Shown here: one piece after another, positions 45,959 to 53,853 of the stretch
How the letters are laid out: every line of letters begins with the position of its first letter
How positions within the stretch are numbered: the first letter of the stretch is position 1
NCBI RefSeq assembly: GCF_024699965.1
Contig: NZ_JAJOMZ010000004.1
Location: 434,001 to 498,000, forward strand
DNA: 64,000 nucleotides
Origin: Flavobacterium sp. J372
GTDB taxonomy: Bacteria > Bacteroidota > Bacteroidia > Flavobacteriales > Flavobacteriaceae
Reading direction: 5' to 3'
The notes under the pieces: model-generated
What the model was told of the DNA's origin: nothing
The model's input: the letters and a program-made list of their open reading frames with translations, nothing else
Database searches by the model: none
Program-made: the position numbers and the translations under genes

Positions 45959-46410
45959 ATGGCTAAAATTCAAAGATTTGAAGATTTAGAGGTTTGGCAG
46001 CTTGCCAGGGAAATAAGCGTTGATATTTGGCGATTGATTGAGCAACTTCACTTAGCAAAGATTTCGAGTTAAAAAATCAGATAAGCCGCTCTTCAGGTTC
46101 AGTGATGGATAATATTGCCGAAGGTTTTGAGAGAAATGGCAATAGAGAGTTTATTCAATTCCTCAGTATTGCTAAAGGTTCATGTGGAGAAGTAAAGTCA
46201 CAATTATATAGGGCTTTAGACCGCAATCATATCTCTCAACTGGAATTTGAAGAAATAGTTGCAAAGGCTGACACTGCAAATAGTAAACTCGGTTCCTTTA
46301 TTTCTTACCTCAATTCAGCTAACTACAAAGGCAGCAAATTCAGTAATCCCGGAACTTTACAGGCTGGTCCCAACGCGCAACCCGAAACCCGCAACCCGCA
46401 ACAACCATGA
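45959..46410 (+). CDS. S23/four-helix-bundle protein, frame broken by one missing A
   Basis: Belongs to the 23S rRNA intervening-sequence (S23, TIGR02436-like) four-helix family, which is also structurally related to the Avd protein of diversity-generating retroelements. The first frame, [19 protein letters not shown], stops at 46072. Adding one A at 46057-46059 continues as [31 protein letters not shown] (core [16 protein letters not shown]), the family hallmark, giving 150 residues. The last 12 residues ([12 protein letters not shown]) are encoded by the right repeat arm. The function of free-standing S23 proteins is unknown. Its stop overlaps the next start (ATGA). Confidence 0.82.
46376..46402. 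repeat. Right 27-nt arm of inverted repeat enclosing the S23 gene
   Basis: Built from CAACCCG/AACCCGC heptamers, it pairs with 45899-45925 (25/27). It lies inside the last codons of the S23 gene and ends 4 nt before the ATG of the next gene. Confidence 0.85.
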
Positions 46411-47545
46411 TCAACAAACGGCTTCTTATCAAGAATCTGCTTGCTCACAATGATGAGGGTACTTTTTATGACAAGAAACGCCAACTAAACCTACACACAA
46501 AAGAAGGTAAGGCCAAATTTGTGAAGCATATTTGTGCGCTCTCAAACAGCAATCCTTCTAACAACTCCTACATTGTTGTTGGTGTGGAAGACCATGACAA
46601 TGAGATAACCGGGACAGATTTCTACGATGACAGCCGCATACAGAACCTGGTAAATGCCTTTTTAGATAACCCGCCGACAATCCAGTACGAGAACGTCCCC
46701 TTCCCCAGCCTGCCGAAAGACAGGGTTATAGGCCTGGTGACAATTCATCCTGATGCACGGCCTTCATCTTTCAAAAAAATATTTATACCATACATGCAGG
46801 TATGAGCTTTTACAGGCGCGGAAGCAATTCTATTCCGGTTGATGTTCTCCCTGATGCAATTCCGGGAAACGCTGATACCGTTGCGGAGATTGAAAACAGT
46901 TCCCGCAACAGCATTGCCCATACGCTTGACGGCGTGCTGGACTTCATCAATAACCGGCACAAAGACATGACTGCAAAACACAAGGTTTTCAAAGAACTGT
47001 TTGTGGTGTGCTGGGCCGGGCATAAGAAAGTGGTGAAGGGCCAGACATATTTTTCGCGGGTCGACATAGAGCTTATCAATGAACAGGTGAAACTATTCTA
47101 TTCTACGCTTGATGAAGTGAGCATAAAGTATGATGAAGACAGTTTTGTGATTACAGAGTATGTCGCACTCGGCCTGAATGACAAAACCAGTTACTACCCG
47201 CTGGAAGAAGTGACTATCAGTTTTCAGGACAATGGTGATTACCGGATAAACTCTACGCTGTTGTTTGACCCGCCTCAGTACAACCGCAAGATGATGCACC
47301 ACATTTATAACGCCAATCTTGCGCTATTAGAAAAACTGGCAAAAGGTTTGGCATTATCTCCGCGCGAACATAAAGACCTTGAAAACCTGCCATCTACACT
47401 TATGCTTTGTTTCCTTAATGGGTTTACTGATGCAAAACAAAAACTGGCCGATGCTAAATCTTTACTAAAGAGTTACACTAATCCCACCGTATACATTTCC
47501 TTTAAAGAAGCCATGCGGGTACTGCGGAAGATGAAGTATGCATAG
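46407..47545 (+). CDS. AlbA_2/Schlafen-like ATP-binding-type protein, frame broken at A7
   Basis: About 379 residues if joined. The N-terminal part shows the AlbA_2 pattern ([41 protein letters not shown]). The frame ends at 46805, but adding one A to the A7 run at 46773-46779 gives [23 protein letters not shown], the expected continuation (core [14 protein letters not shown]), in the frame that runs to 47545. The function is unknown; some relatives are regulators or defence proteins. It starts by ATGA overlap with the S23 gene, so the two are coupled. Confidence 0.78.
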
Positions 47546-47593
47546 TTTACAATTCTGTAATATTTATTTCTGATATTTTTTGTAAGTTGCGGT

Positions 47594-48322
47594 ATGAGCA
47601 GAACCCTTGTTATTGGCGACATCCACGGAAGTTATAAAGCGTTTGTACAGCTTTTGGAGCGGGCAGCTGTCACCAAAAATGACCACCTTATTTTTCTTGG
47701 CGATTATGTTGACGGTTGGGGGCAATCGCCTGAAGTGATTGATTACCTTATAGAGCTTAAATCCAGGTATAAATGCATATTCATGCGTGGCAACCATGAC
47801 GACCTGCTGCTCTCATGGCTACGTGACGGCGAGTATACCGAGCAATGGTTTACCCACGGCGGTAGGCTTACCATGGAATGTTACGAGAGATTGCCGGAAG
47901 AGAAAAAGCAATTGCATATCCTCTTTCTGGAAAGCCTTCAGGACTACTATCTTGACAATGATAATCGCCTTTTTGTACATGCAGGGTTTACGAACCTGAA
48001 CGGTGTGAAACATGAATATTTTACCCGCATGTTTTATTGGGAGCGCACGCTATGGGAAACGGCACTGTCACTCGATATATCTTTAAAGCACGAAGACCCG
48101 CTGTATCCCAAACGTTTTACGCTGTACAACGAAATTTTTATTGGCCATACACCTGTAACACGTATAAATAAAACAACCCCGGTAAACAAAGCCAACATAT
48201 GGAATGTTGATACAGGCGCTGCTTTTAAAGGGCCGCTTACAATTTTAGATGCCGACACCAAAGAATATTGGCAGAGCGACCCTGTTTATACACTATATCC
48301 GGAAGAAAGTGGCAGGAATTAG
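47594..48322 (+). CDS. Metallophosphoesterase (PrpA-like Ser/Thr phosphatase family)
   Basis: 242 residues with all calcineurin-type metal motifs: GDIHG (8-12), GDYVDG (about 38-43), GNHDD (about 68-72) and later histidines (VHAGF, IGHTPVT). Predicted cytoplasmic phosphatase; it could act on phosphoproteins or dinucleoside polyphosphates. It neighbours the rtcB locus but is convergent with it. A palindromic element overlaps its stop codon. Confidence 0.92.
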   Translation: MSRTLVIGDIHGSYKAFVQLLERAAVTKNDHLIFLGDYVDGWGQSPEVIDYLIELKSRYKCIFMRGNHDDLLLSWLRDGEYTEQWFTHGGRLTMECYERLPEEKKQLHILFLESLQDYYLDNDNRLFVHAGFTNLNGVKHEYFTRMFYWERTLWETALSLDISLKHEDPLYPKRFTLYNEIFIGHTPVTRINKTTPVNKANIWNVDTGAAFKGPLTILDADTKEYWQSDPVYTLYPEESGRN

Positions 48323-48401
48323 TAAACAGTCGCAGTCTCAGTTTACAGTAAGCATACGAATACTAATTTACCTTTTCTCAACTGTAAACTGAGACTGTAA
48401 A
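48321..48401. repeat. Word-built palindromic element (CAGTCTCAGTTTACAGT type)
   Basis: A perfect 17-nt inverted repeat, CAGTCTCAGTTTACAGT at 48333-48349 with its complement at 48381-48397, starts at the stop codon of the phosphoesterase and ends at the stop of convergent rtcB. It shares the words AGTCGCAGT and GTTTACAGT with the elements at 2786 and 27053. It probably serves as a bidirectional terminator, though T runs are poor. Confidence 0.8.
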
Positions 48402-49799
48402 CTAAGCCTTATCCATCCTCACAATCTTCGGGTGGAATGTTCCTGATAATGATACCAGATCTTTTTGCTGCGCCATAACTTTAGTAATGTCTTTATAGGC
48501 CATAGGAGCTTCGTCAAGTCCCGCGCCTAGCAAAGTCACTCCATAGTCTGCAAGCGTTTTATGCAGCTCGCTGTGGGTGATGTTTCTCTTTGCGACTGTG
48601 CGCGACATTTGCCTCCCGGCGCCGTGTGATGCCGAGTTAAGAGATTGCTCATTCCCCAGCCCTTTCACGATATAGCCGGGTGCGGTCATACTGCCGGGAA
48701 TGATACCCATAACATTTTTGCCCGCCGGTGTAGCACCCTTGCGGTGAACTATGAGTTCCTGGCCATCGACTAGTTCTTTCCAGGCAAAGTTGTGGTGATT
48801 TTCAATTATTGCCAATGGCTTTTCACCCAAAGCGGAAGCAATACGCTTATGTATATCATGGTGGCAGGCTGAAGCATAATCACCCGCAAGGTTCATTGCC
48901 AGCCAGTACTCCTGCCCTTCCTGCGTAGCAAGATCAAGCCAGCCAAGGTGGCGCGCTTCTTTAGGCAATGGTGTATGCTTCATTGCAAGATCGGTGTAAT
49001 GTTTGGCAACATTGGCCCCAAGCCCGCGGGAACCGCTGTGCGACAATACTCCTACATACTTACCCGGCGGCACATTGAAATCATTATCTTCTTCTGAAAT
49101 TTCTACCAACCCGAATTCTACGAAATGGTTGCCCCCGCCGGAACTTCCTAATTGCTGTACGGCACGGTCTTTCAGCCGTTTTACAACGGGAATCGTCCTG
49201 AACTCTTCCCTGTCAAAAATATCATGGGGAGATGGCTTTTTCTGAACTTCATTCGCACCAAACTTTGTATGCTCCTGCAGTATCTTAATATACTTATCCT
49301 TGTGCCCCTCAAGGTAAGATGGCGCAATGTCATAAATACTAAGGCACATCCGGCATCCAATATCGACACCCACGCCGTATGGAATTACTGCGTTTTCGGT
49401 CGCCAGCACACCACCAATTGGCAAACCATAACCCTGGTGCCCGTCAGGCATAAGTGCTCCTTTACGCGACACCGGTAATGTTAAGGCCGTGTACAACTGG
49501 TCTTTCGCCCCTTGCTCTATCTGGTCTTCGCCGTATATTTTGAATGGAGCCCGCTCAGTGTTTAGCGCTCTTGATTCCGTGTGTTTGTTCTCCAGCAAAG
49601 CCTTCGCCACCTTGGAAAATGCGTCATGGGTAAGGTAATTATCAGGATACGTTAATACATCCTTAAGCGCAGCGAGCGCTTTGGGTCTGGTTTCTTTTTT
49701 ATAATATTTTTCCATGGCATCCAGCGCCAGGCTTATTGCCTTAGTCTGCGGATACCCTATATCTTTGAGGTCTTTACCTCTTAATTTTAATTTTGCCAT
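48402..49799 (-). CDS. rtcB: RNA-splicing ligase RtcB
   Basis: A GTP/Mn-dependent ligase that joins RNA 2',3'-cyclic-phosphate (3'-phosphate) and 5'-OH ends. I use ATG 49799 (MAKLKLRGKDL), 465 residues, because the longer frame to 49865 overlaps pcfJ and the extra residues are not family-like. Motifs: GVGVDIGCRMCLS (metal Cys), GGGNHFVEF, LSHSGSRGLGANVAKHY, the His-containing NSASHGAGRQMSR, and the GAGLDEAPMAYKDI C-terminus. It follows a PcfJ-domain gene, with a hairpin between the two. Archease is not seen nearby. Confidence 0.94.
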   Translation of the reverse strand: MAKLKLRGKDLKDIGYPQTKAISLALDAMEKYYKKETRPKALAALKDVLTYPDNYLTHDAFSKVAKALLENKHTESRALNTERAPFKIYGEDQIEQGAKDQLYTALTLPVSRKGALMPDGHQGYGLPIGGVLATENAVIPYGVGVDIGCRMCLSIYDIAPSYLEGHKDKYIKILQEHTKFGANEVQKKPSPHDIFDREEFRTIPVVKRLKDRAVQQLGSSGGGNHFVEFGLVEISEEDNDFNVPPGKYVGVLSHSGSRGLGANVAKHYTDLAMKHTPLPKEARHLGWLDLATQEGQEYWLAMNLAGDYASACHHDIHKRIASALGEKPLAIIENHHNFAWKELVDGQELIVHRKGATPAGKNVMGIIPGSMTAPGYIVKGLGNEQSLNSASHGAGRQMSRTVAKRNITHSELHKTLADYGVTLLGAGLDEAPMAYKDITKVMAQQKDLVSLSGTFHPKIVRMDKA

Positions 49800-49812
49800 T
49801 TTTAATGTTTTT

Positions 49813-49838
49813 AAAAAGCCGGCGGCGTACCCGCCGGC
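49813..49838 (-). terminator. Hairpin between pcfJ and rtcB
   Basis: An 8-bp GC stem (GCCGGCGG 49818-49825 with CCGCCGGC 49831-49838) with a 5-nt loop, followed on the minus strand by T5. It may lower readthrough into rtcB or protect the pcfJ mRNA end. Confidence 0.65.
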
Positions 49839-49842
49839 ATTA

Positions 49843-51201
49843 TTAGTGTTGGCATGACTTTTCAAGTATATTCAACAATATTTTCAACAGTATGAAGACG
49901 ATGATACGCAAAGCCACACTATTTTCAGCCCGTATGGCTGCCCGGACCTGTGCTTCGGGAAGGTTCGCGACACACTCTTCTTCATGGCCAATACCAGAGT
50001 TCTCCTTTGCCGCCCATTGCTGCATCACGCTTTCAGCCTCCTCGCACAATTCATCATTATACTTTGCCTGTGCCTGTACAATCCTTCGGGTTTCCAACTG
50101 CAACTCAATAGTACCAAGCCTTTCAAATTCAACCTGGCCCTTCATCTGCTTCCGCAAAGAGAAGATGGCGCTGGTACCGTCAAGGCAATCCTGCACATAA
50201 TCGGCCACACAGTGCGACATCTCGTAGCCTTCTTCATACAACTCCACAGAGTTGGTAAGCTGCACTACCTTAAAGGTAGCCATTTCGGTTTCAAGAGTAA
50301 AGTCGTTTAACATTCTCCTATCCCATTCGCGGTAGTTTGCAGCCTCCCTTTTCCGCGCCATGTCAAGGTGCCACGCTCTCGCGTTACGGCAAACTGCAGC
50401 CCATGTACGGCCTTTTAATGTGTAAGCCTTATTCTCGGCTTTCATTGCAAAGATGTATTCCCATACTTCGTTCAAATCGTTTATGCCAATTTCAACCCTC
50501 ACCATTGCGGCAAACCTTATTGCCTCTGCCCTGAAGGTTTCATCTTCAAACGTATCGCTGATGTTTGACCATGCCACCACGTTAGCCACATCTTCAGTAG
50601 TGCCGTACGCCAGTGCCTGTGCGCGCCTTATTGCTTCAGGTATAGTAAATGCATTAGTTGTAAGCCTGAAGATATTCTCCATCCGTCCGGTAAATTCTAC
50701 AGGGAAACCACTAAGTTTTTTTACAGAATCTCCCCTGCCCATCTGCACATACCAAAGCATGTGTATCCTGTTGTTGCAGGCAAAAGCGTACTCCATAAAC
50801 TCAGGCACCTCGTATCTCGCAAAACAGTGCCTTATCAGCGATGAAAGCTGGCCTTCAGGGCTAAGGGCATCAAGTTTCCATGATGATGGGTCATTCACCA
50901 TTTTATCGCCAAATACAGAGATATTTGAAACTATGGTTATGAACTCCGGGTTTTGTAACAGCTTGTAACATTTTTTGGTATGCAGCAATAGCAACAAACC
51001 TTTGAAAACATCGCGCCTCCATGCCCTGTTCCCCATCCGGGCAAATTCTACCCTGACAGCGCTTTCTATAGTATTTTCATAACCAACAATGCCTGCAGGT
51101 TGCTGCGAAGCCCTTTCGACCATCGCCCTAAAACCCATGCTGAACGCATGTGTTGCTGCCGTTTCTTTTAAAGTGTCCATTTCTTTAGATTTTGGCAGCA
51201 T
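49843..51201 (-). CDS. PcfJ-domain protein
   Basis: 452 residues from ATG 51201; ATG 51180 (MDTLKETA) is an alternative. The C-terminal half has the PcfJ pattern: EGYEMSHCVADYVQDCLDG with the conserved His-Cys, IFSLRKQMKG, TIELQLETRRIVQAQAKYN (about residues 310-390). The N-terminal 290 residues are helical without a recognised domain. PcfJ is named from a conjugative plasmid gene, but its function is unknown. Its place directly before rtcB and behind a structured leader suggests a role with RNA repair. This is inferred from context only. Confidence 0.8.
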   Translation of the reverse strand: MLPKSKEMDTLKETAATHAFSMGFRAMVERASQQPAGIVGYENTIESAVRVEFARMGNRAWRRDVFKGLLLLLHTKKCYKLLQNPEFITIVSNISVFGDKMVNDPSSWKLDALSPEGQLSSLIRHCFARYEVPEFMEYAFACNNRIHMLWYVQMGRGDSVKKLSGFPVEFTGRMENIFRLTTNAFTIPEAIRRAQALAYGTTEDVANVVAWSNISDTFEDETFRAEAIRFAAMVRVEIGINDLNEVWEYIFAMKAENKAYTLKGRTWAAVCRNARAWHLDMARKREAANYREWDRRMLNDFTLETEMATFKVVQLTNSVELYEEGYEMSHCVADYVQDCLDGTSAIFSLRKQMKGQVEFERLGTIELQLETRRIVQAQAKYNDELCEEAESVMQQWAAKENSGIGHEEECVANLPEAQVRAAIRAENSVALRIIVFILLKILLNILEKSCQH

Positions 51202-51300
51202 GCGTACAGGCTGCCGGTTTAGGTTTTACTCATTAAATTTTTGTTGAATTTTGTTCGGATTTGTGTTTCGGGGAAGAGAAGCTTTCCTGCAGAAGAAGCA

Positions 51301-51328
51301 TAAAAAAACCCGGAACATAAGTCCGGGT
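51301..51328 (-). terminator. Leader terminator upstream of pcfJ-rtcB
   Basis: On the minus strand ACCCGGA (51328-51322) pairs with TCCGGGT (51314-51308), 7-nt loop, then seven T. No -7 box lies between this and pcfJ, so pcfJ-rtcB transcription from 51470 must pass through it. Confidence 0.85.
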
Positions 51329-51349
51329 GATATAACTGTTTCAGATGAT

Positions 51350-51439
51350 CTATCTAAAATTCAGGTACGCACAACCCGGCCTGCAGTACAGGATATCTCC
51401 TGCACTTGATAGTTGATGTTTAAACATTATTGGGTTCAT
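51350..51439 (-). CDS. 29-residue leader/small ORF ahead of the pcfJ-rtcB terminator
   Basis: ATG 51439 to TAG 51350 encodes MNPIMFKHQLSSAGDILYCR followed by PGCAYLNFR, with two Cys (CRPGC) near the end. It lies between a well-formed minus-strand promoter (51470-51499) and an intrinsic terminator 22 nt after its stop. Its start codon sits in a bulge of a possible 10-bp stem (CGCAC..AACCC with GGGTTGTGCG). It may be a leader peptide of an attenuator or an independent small protein gene. I do not recognise a family. Confidence 0.5.
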   Translation of the reverse strand: MNPIMFKHQLSSAGDILYCRPGCAYLNFR

Positions 51440-51469
51440 TGTGTGCGAATTATTATTTGATTTCGGCGG

Positions 51470-51499
51470 CAAATATAGAATGATTTCTTACAAAAACAA
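51470..51499 (-). promoter_or_regulatory. Promoter of the leader-pcfJ-rtcB unit
   Basis: On the minus strand TTG (51499-51497), a 19-nt spacer and TATATTTG (51477-51470) form an ideal Bacteroidota promoter. Transcription should begin near 51464, about 25 nt before the small ORF. Confidence 0.78.
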
Positions 51500-51533
51500 G
51501 AATGCTTTGCTAATTTGTATTTAGAACAAATAA

Positions 51534-51565
51534 CAAAAAAAGAGGACTGCCTCACAGCAGCCCTC
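51534..51565 (-). terminator. Terminator of the aldehyde dehydrogenase gene
   Basis: GAGGGCTGC pairs with GCAGTCCTC (minus-strand reading; 51557-51565 with 51542-51550, one wobble pair), followed by T7-8. Confidence 0.85.
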
Positions 51566-51589
51566 CAACCTATTGTAAAAGTAAGATGA

Positions 51590-53137
51590 TTACAAATCAA
51601 AGCGTATGCCCTGTGCCAGTGGCAGCTGCGTACCGTAGTTTATGGTATTGGTCTGCCTGCGCATGTAAGCTTTCCAGGCATCAGAGCCACTCTCGCGGCC
51701 GCCGCCTGTTTCTTTTTCACCACCGAAAGCACCGCCAATTTCAGCGCCCGATGTCCCGATGTTCACGTTCGCAATACCACAGTCTGACCCTGCGTGTGAA
51801 AGGAAAAGTTCCATCTCGCGCATGTTGTTGGTAAATATTGAAGATGAAAGCCCCTGCGGCACACCATTCTGCAGTTCAATAGCCTGCTCGATAGTGCTGT
51901 ACTTCATCACATAAAGTATCGGCGCAAAGGTTTCTTCCTGTACTATTTCAAAGTGATTTTCAGCCTCAATAATGCATGGCTTCACGTAGCAGCCGCTCTC
52001 GTAACCTTCGCCTTCCATCACGCCGCCTTCAACGATGATTTTACCGCCCTCGCGTTTTGCTTTCTCAATGGCATTCAGGTAATCCTGTACGGCACCTTTG
52101 TCAATAAGCGGACCTACGTGGTTGTTGCTGTCAAGCGGGTTACCTATCTTCAATTGGCCGTAAGCGCTCTTCAATACTTCGATAGTCTTATCGTACATGC
52201 TTTCGTGGATGATAAGCCTGCGTGTGGTTGTACAACGCTGGCCTGCAGTACCTACCGCACCAAAGACTGCGCCTACAAGCACCATATTAATGTCGGCGTT
52301 CTCTGAAACGATGATGGCATTGTTACCACCAAGCTCAAGTATTGTATTACCGAAACGCTCTGCAACAGTCTTGCTCACGTGGCGGCCTATGCGTGTTGAA
52401 CCTGTAAATGATACAAGCGGTATGCGCTTATCATTATTGATAAGGTCGCCGCTCTCATTACCTACCACAAGGCAGCTTACACCTTCAGGCACGTCATTTC
52501 TTTCAAGCACAGTCCTTATAATGTTTTGGCAGGCTACTGCACAAAGCGGGGTTTTAGAACTCGGCTTCCAGATGCAAACGTCTCCACAAACCCAAGCCAG
52601 CATAGAGTTCCAGCTCCATACCGCCACAGGGAAGTTGAATGCCGATATGATACCCACCGTACCCAGCGGGTGGTATTGTTCATACATACGGTGCATAGGG
52701 CGCTCGCTGTGCATAGTCAAGCCATATAGCTGGCGCGAAAGGCCCACTGCAAAGTCACAGATGTCTATCATTTCCTGAACCTCGCCTAAACCTTCCTGAA
52801 GGCTTTTGCCCATTTCATAAGAAACAAGCTGCCCAAGAGGCTCTTTAAATTTACGAAGCTCATCACCCATCTGGCGTACTATTTCACCGCGCTTAGGCGC
52901 CGGCACCAGCCTCCAGGCCTTGAAAGCATCTGTAGCTTTAGCCATTGCCTGCTCGTAATCTTCTTTGGTAGAAGCTTTTACTTTTGCAATAAGCGTACCA
53001 TCAACCGGTGAGTATGATTCTATAATTTTACCGTTTGCGTAGTTATTGCTCCCGGTAGATGTACCATCGTTTATTTCTTTAATCCCCAGTTTTGAAAGGG
53101 CTTCCTGTATCCCAAACTGGTCTGTCATTGTTGCCAT
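51590..53137 (-). CDS. Aldehyde dehydrogenase (ALDH7/aminoadipate-semialdehyde type)
   Basis: 515 residues: NAD-dependent oxidation of an aldehyde to an acid. Motifs: ISAFNFPVAVWSWNSMLAW, WKPSSKTPL, FTGSTRIGRHV, the general base Glu in LELGGNNAI and the catalytic Cys in GTAGQRCTTTRR. The pattern fits the ALDH7 group (aminoadipate semialdehyde/piperideine-6-carboxylate). Its neighbour is 3-hydroxyanthranilate dioxygenase, which could suggest aminomuconate semialdehyde as substrate, but that enzyme is usually ALDH8-like, so context and family disagree. It has its own promoter. Confidence 0.9.
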   Translation of the reverse strand: MATMTDQFGIQEALSKLGIKEINDGTSTGSNNYANGKIIESYSPVDGTLIAKVKASTKEDYEQAMAKATDAFKAWRLVPAPKRGEIVRQMGDELRKFKEPLGQLVSYEMGKSLQEGLGEVQEMIDICDFAVGLSRQLYGLTMHSERPMHRMYEQYHPLGTVGIISAFNFPVAVWSWNSMLAWVCGDVCIWKPSSKTPLCAVACQNIIRTVLERNDVPEGVSCLVVGNESGDLINNDKRIPLVSFTGSTRIGRHVSKTVAERFGNTILELGGNNAIIVSENADINMVLVGAVFGAVGTAGQRCTTTRRLIIHESMYDKTIEVLKSAYGQLKIGNPLDSNNHVGPLIDKGAVQDYLNAIEKAKREGGKIIVEGGVMEGEGYESGCYVKPCIIEAENHFEIVQEETFAPILYVMKYSTIEQAIELQNGVPQGLSSSIFTNNMREMELFLSHAGSDCGIANVNIGTSGAEIGGAFGGEKETGGGRESGSDAWKAYMRRQTNTINYGTQLPLAQGIRFDL

Positions 53138-53170
53138 TGTAACTTATTTGTTTGCTTGTGTTATATTTTA

Positions 53171-53200
53171 CAAAGATATATTTTTTATCGGGACTGTCAA
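53171..53200 (-). promoter_or_regulatory. Promoter of the aldehyde dehydrogenase gene
   Basis: Minus strand: TTG (53200-53198), 19-nt spacer, TATCTTTG (53178-53171), 34 nt before the ATG at 53137. Confidence 0.75.
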
Positions 53201-53252
53201 TTTACCCGTGTTATGAAGTTGTCAGGCTGAGTTTTAGTGGAGCTTAAGAATA

Positions 53253-53786
53253 TTATCCCACATATCTCGGGTCGGTCTCCATAACGGTACCACATTCATC
53301 ACAGGTGCGCAGCTTTTCTGAATTATAAAAATGCTGGTAGTGCGGAAGGAAATCCTGCTCAATATCATTCAGCTCAAAAAACACCTCGTACAGCTTATGG
53401 TTACAGTTGTCGCAAAACCAAAGCAGGCCGTCGGTAAAGCCTTTACCGGCACGCTTTCGCTCAACCACCAGTCCTATTGAGCCTTCACCCCTTACAGGCG
53501 AATGCGGTATTTTGCCAGGATGCAGGTACATATCACCGGCATGAAGCTCCATTTCTTTACGCTCGCCTTCATCCTGCACTATGACTTTAATGCTCCCTTC
53601 AAGCTGGTAAAAAAGCTCTTCAGTTTCATTATAATGGTAGTCTTTGCGTGCATTGGGGCCGGCTACAACCATCACTATATAATCATCGGCATCTTTATAT
53701 ATATTACGGTTGCCAACGGGCGGCTTCAGCAGGTGGCGGTTTTCGTCAATCCATTTATTAAGGTTGAAGGGCGGTGTAATTGCCAT
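53253..53786 (-). CDS. 3-Hydroxyanthranilate 3,4-dioxygenase
   Basis: A cupin Fe(II) enzyme that opens 3-hydroxyanthranilate in the kynurenine pathway toward quinolinate/NAD or onward degradation. It has 177 residues. Iron ligands lie in DYHYNETEELFYQLEG (His and Glu) and the HPGKIPHSPVR region; a C-terminal rubredoxin-like CxxC pair set (CDNCNHK and CDECGTV) is intact, as in bacterial forms. It functionally complements the tryptophan dioxygenase at 15286; kynurenine hydroxylase and kynureninase are not in this window. Confidence 0.94.
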   Translation of the reverse strand: MAITPPFNLNKWIDENRHLLKPPVGNRNIYKDADDYIVMVVAGPNARKDYHYNETEELFYQLEGSIKVIVQDEGERKEMELHAGDMYLHPGKIPHSPVRGEGSIGLVVERKRAGKGFTDGLLWFCDNCNHKLYEVFFELNDIEQDFLPHYQHFYNSEKLRTCDECGTVMETDPRYVG

Positions 53787-53810
53787 GGCTTTTATTTTAG
53801 GAACACTAAG

Positions 53811-53848
53811 GTAAAAGAAAAAGGCTTCCGCCGAAGTGAAAGCCTTTT
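53811..53848 (-). terminator. Terminator of the secreted EEP-family gene
   Basis: AAAAGGCTT and AAGCCTTTT bracket an inner TTC/GAA pairing and are followed on the minus strand by a T-rich tract. Confidence 0.75.
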
Positions 53849-53853
53849 GAATA

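Noticed and set aside
45899..46402. Insertion sequence with terminal repeats
   Set aside because: No transposase is encoded and no target-site duplication could be identified next to the arms.
45899..46410. Diversity-generating retroelement around the S23/Avd-like gene
   Set aside because: No reverse transcriptase, template repeat or variable repeat is present in the window.
46773..46779. Programmed -1 frameshift at the A7 run
   Set aside because: The run is not in the X XXY YYZ phase for the upstream frame, no downstream structure is evident, and six other genes show the same kind of defect, so a consensus error is simpler.
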